From assembly GCA_964516325.1 (NCBI GenBank), contig CAZFAP010000060.1, positions 1 to 25,716 on the forward strand: DNA of 25,716 bases, written 5' to 3'. The notes below the pieces were generated by a model. The model saw nothing but the letters and a program-made list of their open reading frames with translations. It did no database searches and was not told the origin of the DNA. Source of the stretch: CAZFAP01 sp964516325 (GTDB lineage Bacteria > Auribacterota > JABMQX01). The position numbers and the translations under genes were made by a program. Below, piece by piece: positions 21,720-25,716 of the stretch. The stretch's first letter is position 1. Every line of letters begins with the position of its first letter.

Positions 21720-22911
21720 TGACCTCCGCCATCACGAGGTCGGCGTAATCGTCGTCGAAGTTCGCCAGGATTAGAAAAGCCGCGCCCTCGATTGTCGTCG
21801 GCAAAATGCAGGTGGATGATGGCGCGGTTGTCCCAGGGCGACGGCTGTCGCGGTCTTCGATGGCGGCCGTCACATCTCCCAGCTTTTCGGCTGGGGGTCG
21901 AGTCTTGTAGCAGATATGCCCGGAAATCTCGACGGGGACATTGCCGCCGAGGTTCTTCAGGGCTTTGGCGGCATCGTCGGAGCTGGAAAGCTTCACGATG
22001 AGGAGTTCATTGCCGCTCGCGCGGTGATGGGGGCTGCGATTGAAATCGAGCATGCCCACTTCCGTCGCATATTTGGCTCGCCACATCTGAACCGGTTTGC
22101 AGCCGGTGATTTCGAGGAATCCCGCGTACATAGTTTTATCGGCCATCAACCAGCCAAGGTAGAAAACTCTCCTCCTCGCTTTTCCCGATTCTCGAAGGCT
22201 GTACGTGCCTCTTGGAATCCACGCGGGAGGATCGGGGTTGACGTTCTCGTCGTCGAGGTTCCAGGGGTCCCGGGGACGCGGCCAACGAGGCGGACCGAGG
22301 GCCAGGCCATAAAGCATGCCGGTCTCGACAAATCGTTTCGCGCCGAGAAGAACGCCGTTAGGCGACGAACCGGTGACGCGGATCAGAAAGCAAAGGGGAG
22401 GCGCGCTTTTCTCAGAACGTTTCCTCTCGTCGGGCAGCCCGAACACCATCGCGGAATAAAACGGGCTGCGGTCAAATTCGACGAAGCCGACGTTTCGCCC
22501 GGCAAAGTTGTACCCGAATCCGCCAACGTAGAACCCACGAGTCTCCGTGAACGGAGCCGCTGGCATGTTGCCGAGCGGGGCGTAATGAAGCTCGCGGTCG
22601 AGAGCCGAGTAACTCGGATAGGTCAGAAGAACGGAATTTGTGGTTGGGCGCCCGACGACAATCAGTTGCCACTTCCCGCTCTCGGCGAGTGGCGCAGCCA
22701 AAACCTCCTCGTCGGTTAGAAGCCGGACGGAATCGCTCCTTTGCTTCAGCGCCTGGAAAGTCAAATCGGCGGCTTGCCGCTCCTCATCCGCTGCTTCCTT
22801 TCCGACGCACACCACCGCCGCGGGTGCAATCTCGTCGAGGACGTCTGCTCTGGCGGCAGCAGAAACTGCTAAGAGCAGAGCGAGACAACAAACGGCCGTC
22901 CTCCTCGTCAT
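21694..22911 (-). CDS. Secreted protein of unknown function, coupled to the upstream gene
   Basis: The ATG at 22911 follows GGAGGG four bases upstream and overlaps the stop of the preceding gene (ATGA), so translation is coupled. The 405-residue product has a signal peptide ending in AAARA (about residue 22). A region near residues 50-100 reads like an S-layer-type VVGRPTTNSV motif. Several aromatic, glycine-rich strands (RGFYVGGFGYNF) follow. No catalytic signature is recognised. Because it is co-expressed with another large secreted protein, both probably act together outside the cytoplasm, perhaps on a cell-surface or polysaccharide target; this is inference. Confidence 0.65.
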   Translation of the reverse strand: MTRRTAVCCLALLLAVSAAARADVLDEIAPAAVVCVGKEAADEERQAADLTFQALKQRSDSVRLLTDEEVLAAPLAESGKWQLIVVGRPTTNSVLLTYPSYSALDRELHYAPLGNMPAAPFTETRGFYVGGFGYNFAGRNVGFVEFDRSPFYSAMVFGLPDERKRSEKSAPPLCFLIRVTGSSPNGVLLGAKRFVETGMLYGLALGPPRWPRPRDPWNLDDENVNPDPPAWIPRGTYSLRESGKARRRVFYLGWLMADKTMYAGFLEITGCKPVQMWRAKYATEVGMLDFNRSPHHRASGNELLIVKLSSSDDAAKALKNLGGNVPVEISGHICYKTRPPAEKLGDVTAAIEDRDSRRPGTTAPSSTCILPTTIEGAAFLILANFDDDYADLVMAEVIKACSPER

Positions 22912-25100
22912 TTTGCCCTCCGCGGTGCGACGCAGTACAGCGTTGCGGAATTCGGGTCGAGGGAGGCTAGAAAGACCACATATTCTCCCTCGCGTCTGCA
23001 TTCGAGCTGTCTGGCGCCAATGAGGTCTATAACGGTCCAGCCTCCGCTGTGAACTTTGACCTTTATTTCGCCGTACTCTTTTCTCCCTGCCATTTCCTCC
23101 CCGACGATGAACTTCATTTCCTTTGCCTCGAATGCGTAGCCTCCGATGGACGTGCCCGATGGGAACATGACAGGATTCCCGGTCGCGGAATTGAGCTGCT
23201 GCGCGAAATCAGCGACGAGAGAATCGGGGACCTTTGACGGATCGCACGTAAACCACTCCTCGCGGCAACCCGCCCGGAAGCCGAAGCGAATCTTTCCTGC
23301 TCCGTCCATTCGCGGCGCGTACACTGTCGGCAAATCGGGCGGCAGGTTCCCTTCATGCTTGACATGGACAGCGGAGGAAATTGGGACCTTGTGCCGACGA
23401 AGGGATAGGAGGAAGTGCTCGTAGAGGTCGGACCGAAAAGCCGTACCCCCTTTGTCGTCGGCAAAGGTCCAATCCTTGCAGACAAAGACGGGCCCAATGG
23501 GCTTTTCGACGCCGATAGCCTCCATTAACTGAAAGCATACGTCGTAAGCGCGGAGCTTCTGTGAGGACACGGTTCCGTTCTTGACGATGGCACGCCAGAC
23601 GTCATCGGTTCCCTTGGGCGGGGAATGCGTGTAAACGTGGCGAAGTTTCCCGTCCCTGTCGAAGGTGGTGAGCCAGGCTTGCTCTAAATACCACCGATAG
23701 ATTTGTCCATCAGTCGCCTCCGCGGGGCAGCCACTCCAGCCGACGCTGAAGTTGTGATCCGGAGCGAAGGCCTTGATAATCATGTTCGAGAAACCGTGCG
23801 GGAGCGGGTTGCCCCTGGTAAAGTTAAAGCCTGTCCGGTCATCGCTTGTCCCGACGGCGACGCAGCGGGAGAGAATCTCACAAAACTCAGCCGCCTCCGG
23901 CAGGGCCACGAGTTGCCTGCTTGACTCGCCGTTTCTGTTCCAGGCTCTTGACCCGGCGGCAACGTCCTGAACTGCTTCGCATGTCAATTCGAGGGAGCGG
24001 AACGTCGTGTTCCTGGCGACGAAGTAATCAAGATGTTTCGGGTATTCGGTGCACTTCTCAATCAGCTCCCTGAAGGTATCATCTTCGATGGAAATGCCGA
24101 AATGCTCCTTCATCCAGAGCACGAAGTACCGAAGAATCTCAAGGTGGAGATGCTGCGCCTGGGGCGCCATGTCGCAGCCGATGCCCCAGTCCTTTCCCAA
24201 CGAGACGGTCAGAGGCACGCCCGGATGCTTTTCCCCGAGATTCTCCGCCCACGTGCGCAGCATCGGCCGGATTCTCTCCCGGATGTAGATTTCGTTGGGG
24301 AGCATGGTGTCGGTCGCAAAGGCGGTGTTGGAGGGAATTGCGGGAGCGCGGCATTGGCCTGTGGGACGCTCAATTTCTTTAGCATGCGACCGTGGACGAT
24401 TCCACGGGTTGTACTCACCCCAGAAAAGGCCCGTGCGGCCGTTCTCCAGGCCAACCAGTCCGCAAGCATAATGCGTCCACAGCCACCACTCATTCCGAGC
24501 AATTTCCGGTTCCCCGGCATACGATGAAAGCGCCCATGCCGCGTCAATCAAGCTGAGCGGCACGCCCGCTTCTCCGATCGCCGTATCCCACGGTGTCGTC
24601 CCGTCGTAGTCGAGGGAAATCACGTGCGGCGAGACGGCTTCCGAAAAATCCTTCATACCCCGCCAGGGTCGAATGCCGTAGAAGGATTTCGTTTCGGTGC
24701 TGTCGCCCACCCGCACTTGCACCTGGTACACCTCGAAATCGCTTGTGATTGATACCTCGTACGGGCCGTACGTCCCGGGTTTGAGCACGTCCTGATGGAG
24801 CACATGGCGTCCCCCCGAAACGAGGAGCGTCAGGGAGATTTCCCCGACTCGTCCGGGTTGATCGGAGTCTATCTCGACGGTGATCTGGGCTTTTCCCCCC
24901 GGCGTGTAGAGGACACATTCGCTTTCGCTCCAGGCAGGCAGGTCCTTGGGTGGCAGACTGAACAGCGCTGGGGCCGCTTCTCGAGCCCTTCGCTGCGCGT
25001 ACGTATCGAGGCGGATGGACACTCCCGCGCCGTCGGGACGCGCCCCCCACGCCCAAAGGGCGGATGAAAGGATCAGGATGATCGAGAGGCTTTTTCGCAT
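22908..25100 (-). CDS. Large secreted protein of unknown family, possible carbohydrate-active enzyme
   Basis: The start at ATG 25100 is chosen because it opens a clear signal peptide (MRKSLSIILILSSALWAWG). The open frame extends 107 codons further, but that part translates a dispersed repeat. The 730-residue product begins with a beta-sandwich-like region (about 40-145). A long mixed alpha/beta region (about 150-520), rich in Trp and acidic residues, may be a TIM-barrel-like catalytic domain. A further beta-rich C-terminal part follows. No family signature was recognised with confidence. It is translationally coupled to the 405-residue secreted protein downstream and divergent from gatB. Confidence 0.68.
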   Translation of the reverse strand: MRKSLSIILILSSALWAWGARPDGAGVSIRLDTYAQRRAREAAPALFSLPPKDLPAWSESECVLYTPGGKAQITVEIDSDQPGRVGEISLTLLVSGGRHVLHQDVLKPGTYGPYEVSITSDFEVYQVQVRVGDSTETKSFYGIRPWRGMKDFSEAVSPHVISLDYDGTTPWDTAIGEAGVPLSLIDAAWALSSYAGEPEIARNEWWLWTHYACGLVGLENGRTGLFWGEYNPWNRPRSHAKEIERPTGQCRAPAIPSNTAFATDTMLPNEIYIRERIRPMLRTWAENLGEKHPGVPLTVSLGKDWGIGCDMAPQAQHLHLEILRYFVLWMKEHFGISIEDDTFRELIEKCTEYPKHLDYFVARNTTFRSLELTCEAVQDVAAGSRAWNRNGESSRQLVALPEAAEFCEILSRCVAVGTSDDRTGFNFTRGNPLPHGFSNMIIKAFAPDHNFSVGWSGCPAEATDGQIYRWYLEQAWLTTFDRDGKLRHVYTHSPPKGTDDVWRAIVKNGTVSSQKLRAYDVCFQLMEAIGVEKPIGPVFVCKDWTFADDKGGTAFRSDLYEHFLLSLRRHKVPISSAVHVKHEGNLPPDLPTVYAPRMDGAGKIRFGFRAGCREEWFTCDPSKVPDSLVADFAQQLNSATGNPVMFPSGTSIGGYAFEAKEMKFIVGEEMAGRKEYGEIKVKVHSGGWTVIDLIGARQLECRREGEYVVFLASLDPNSATLYCVAPRRAK

Positions 25101-25495
25101 TGTCGGAACGCCCGCGTGTTTGGCTTGGATAACCCACTTCCCAGTATGTTGAAAGCCTTTCTTGCTGTCAAGCCAGTGGCGCCGCAACTCCCACACGGAG
25201 GGTCTCCTGCGTGCGGCGTACTTCGCGCGCCGATGCAGGTCAGTTCGATGCCCGTGGAAGCAACCGCAGAGGACGCAGAGCGGGGCCGGCATCGCATACA
25301 AGGTCTGTGCGCTCTCGGCGGTCTCGGCGGTGAGGTCCTCCTGAAACTGAGCCCCTACTTCGAGGTCATCATTGGCTTTGACACGCGACGCAGCGGCGCG
25401 GTAACCTAAAGTCAAGTGCATTTCGCTGACAATACTATGGTTGCGTTGTTATCATTCGGCAGGTCCATTCTCTCACCTCCCTCGGAGGAAATGCG
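25101..25495. repeat. Intergenic region with dispersed inverted repeat
   Basis: No gene is seen. An inverted repeat has one arm ACCGCAGAGGACGCAGAG near 25262-25279 and the other CTCTCGGCGGTCTCGGCGG near 25314-25332. It is the same family as the module around 14682-14749. The gatB promoter lies to its right. Confidence 0.55.
25426..25455 (+). promoter_or_regulatory. Candidate gatB promoter
   Basis: CTGACA (25426-25431, five of six matches to -35) is followed after 18 bases by TATCAT (25450-25455, five of six to -10). It lies about 40 bases upstream of the gatB start. Confidence 0.45.
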
Positions 25496-25716
25496 GTGGA
25501 ATACGAGGGCGTCATCGGACTTGAGGTCCACGCCGAACTGAAAACCGAGACCAAGCTTTTCTGCGGTTGCTCGACGAAGTTTGGGGCGGCGCCGAACACG
25601 CAGACGTGTCCGGTGTGTCTCGGGTTGCCGGGGGTTTTGCCGGTGCTCAATGAGAAGGCGCTCCAATACACCGTCAAAGTCGGGCTCGCTCTCGGCTCCG
25701 AGGTATCGAAGTTCAG
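25496..25716 (+). CDS. gatB: Aspartyl/glutamyl-tRNA amidotransferase subunit B, N-terminal part (runs off the window)
   Basis: Translation from GTG 25496 gives VEYEGVIGLEVHAELKT, then LFCGCSTKFG and NTQTCPVCLGLPGVLPVLN, the highly conserved start of GatB. GatB is the tRNA-binding and kinase/amidotransfer subunit of the GatCAB complex, which makes Gln-tRNA(Gln) or Asn-tRNA(Asn) by transamidation in the cytoplasm. The cysteine pairs C..C (FCGC) and C..C (TCPVC) form the usual zinc site. GTG is preferred over the ATG at 25491 because that ATG is out of frame, and GGAGGAA stands five bases before the GTG. Only about 73 residues are inside the window. Confidence 0.93.
   Translation, partial: MEYEGVIGLEVHAELKTETKLFCGCSTKFGAAPNTQTCPVCLGLPGVLPVLNEKALQYTVKVGLALGSEVSKF

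Noticed and set aside
25101..25421. 107-codon N-terminal extension of the large secreted protein
   Set aside because: It translates a dispersed inverted repeat and would bury the signal peptide that starts at 25100.

Overview
The window is a GC-rich bacterial segment with ribosome binding sites of the GGAGG type and several GTG or TTG starts. It carries short palindromic repeats scattered between genes, related to CCGCAGAGGACGCAGAG and CTCGCAAAGCCGCCAAG, and many secreted glycosidase-like proteins. Together these suggest an uncultured polysaccharide-degrading bacterium, perhaps of a Planctomycetes/Hydrogenedentes/Verrucomicrobia-like lineage. The lineage cannot be fixed from sequence alone. 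No tRNA, rRNA, insertion sequence or CRISPR array was seen.

Bases 1-9138 are a carbohydrate-use region. It holds a secreted sialidase-like protein (-), a secreted FG-GAP/VCBS repeat protein (+), a secreted DUF5060 plus TIM-barrel glycosidase (+), a xylose isomerase homologue with one altered metal ligand (+), a secreted GH5-like hydrolase (-) and a secreted GH39-like clan-A hydrolase (+). The likely logic is extracellular sugar release followed by cytoplasmic isomerisation. Bases 9247-12965 (-) are a pseudopilin operon: PilV-like, PilW-like, a large PilX_N-domain protein with calcium-binding-like loops, and a proline-rich protein with a C-terminal membrane anchor. A nucleoside hydrolase (13552-14457) and a macrodomain protein (14807-15370) follow on the + strand, with a cluster of inverted repeats between them.

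The most interesting part is 15389-20664 (-). A tight four-gene operon encodes, in order of transcription, a NurA-like nuclease, a HerA-type ATPase, a DndC/SspD-like PAPS-reductase-fold sulfurtransferase with a cysteine cluster, and an IscU/NifU-like Fe-S scaffold. The genes overlap or lie within 20 bases of each other, behind one candidate sigma-70 promoter with a hairpin leader. This combines DNA end-processing (HerA-NurA) with phosphorothioation chemistry (DndC), but lacks dndB, dndD, dndE and a local cysteine desulfurase. It is a candidate undescribed DNA sulfur-modification or defence system. Just upstream lies a hicBA toxin-antitoxin locus whose hicA is broken by a one-base frameshift. 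Its promoter carries a perfect palindrome.

Bases 20723-25100 hold a doubtful small secreted ORF, a glycine-rich lipoprotein (+), and a translationally coupled pair of large secreted proteins of unknown family (-). The window ends inside gatB (+), the start of the Asp/Glu-tRNA amidotransferase B subunit, which is a housekeeping gene and marks the edge of the accessory region.
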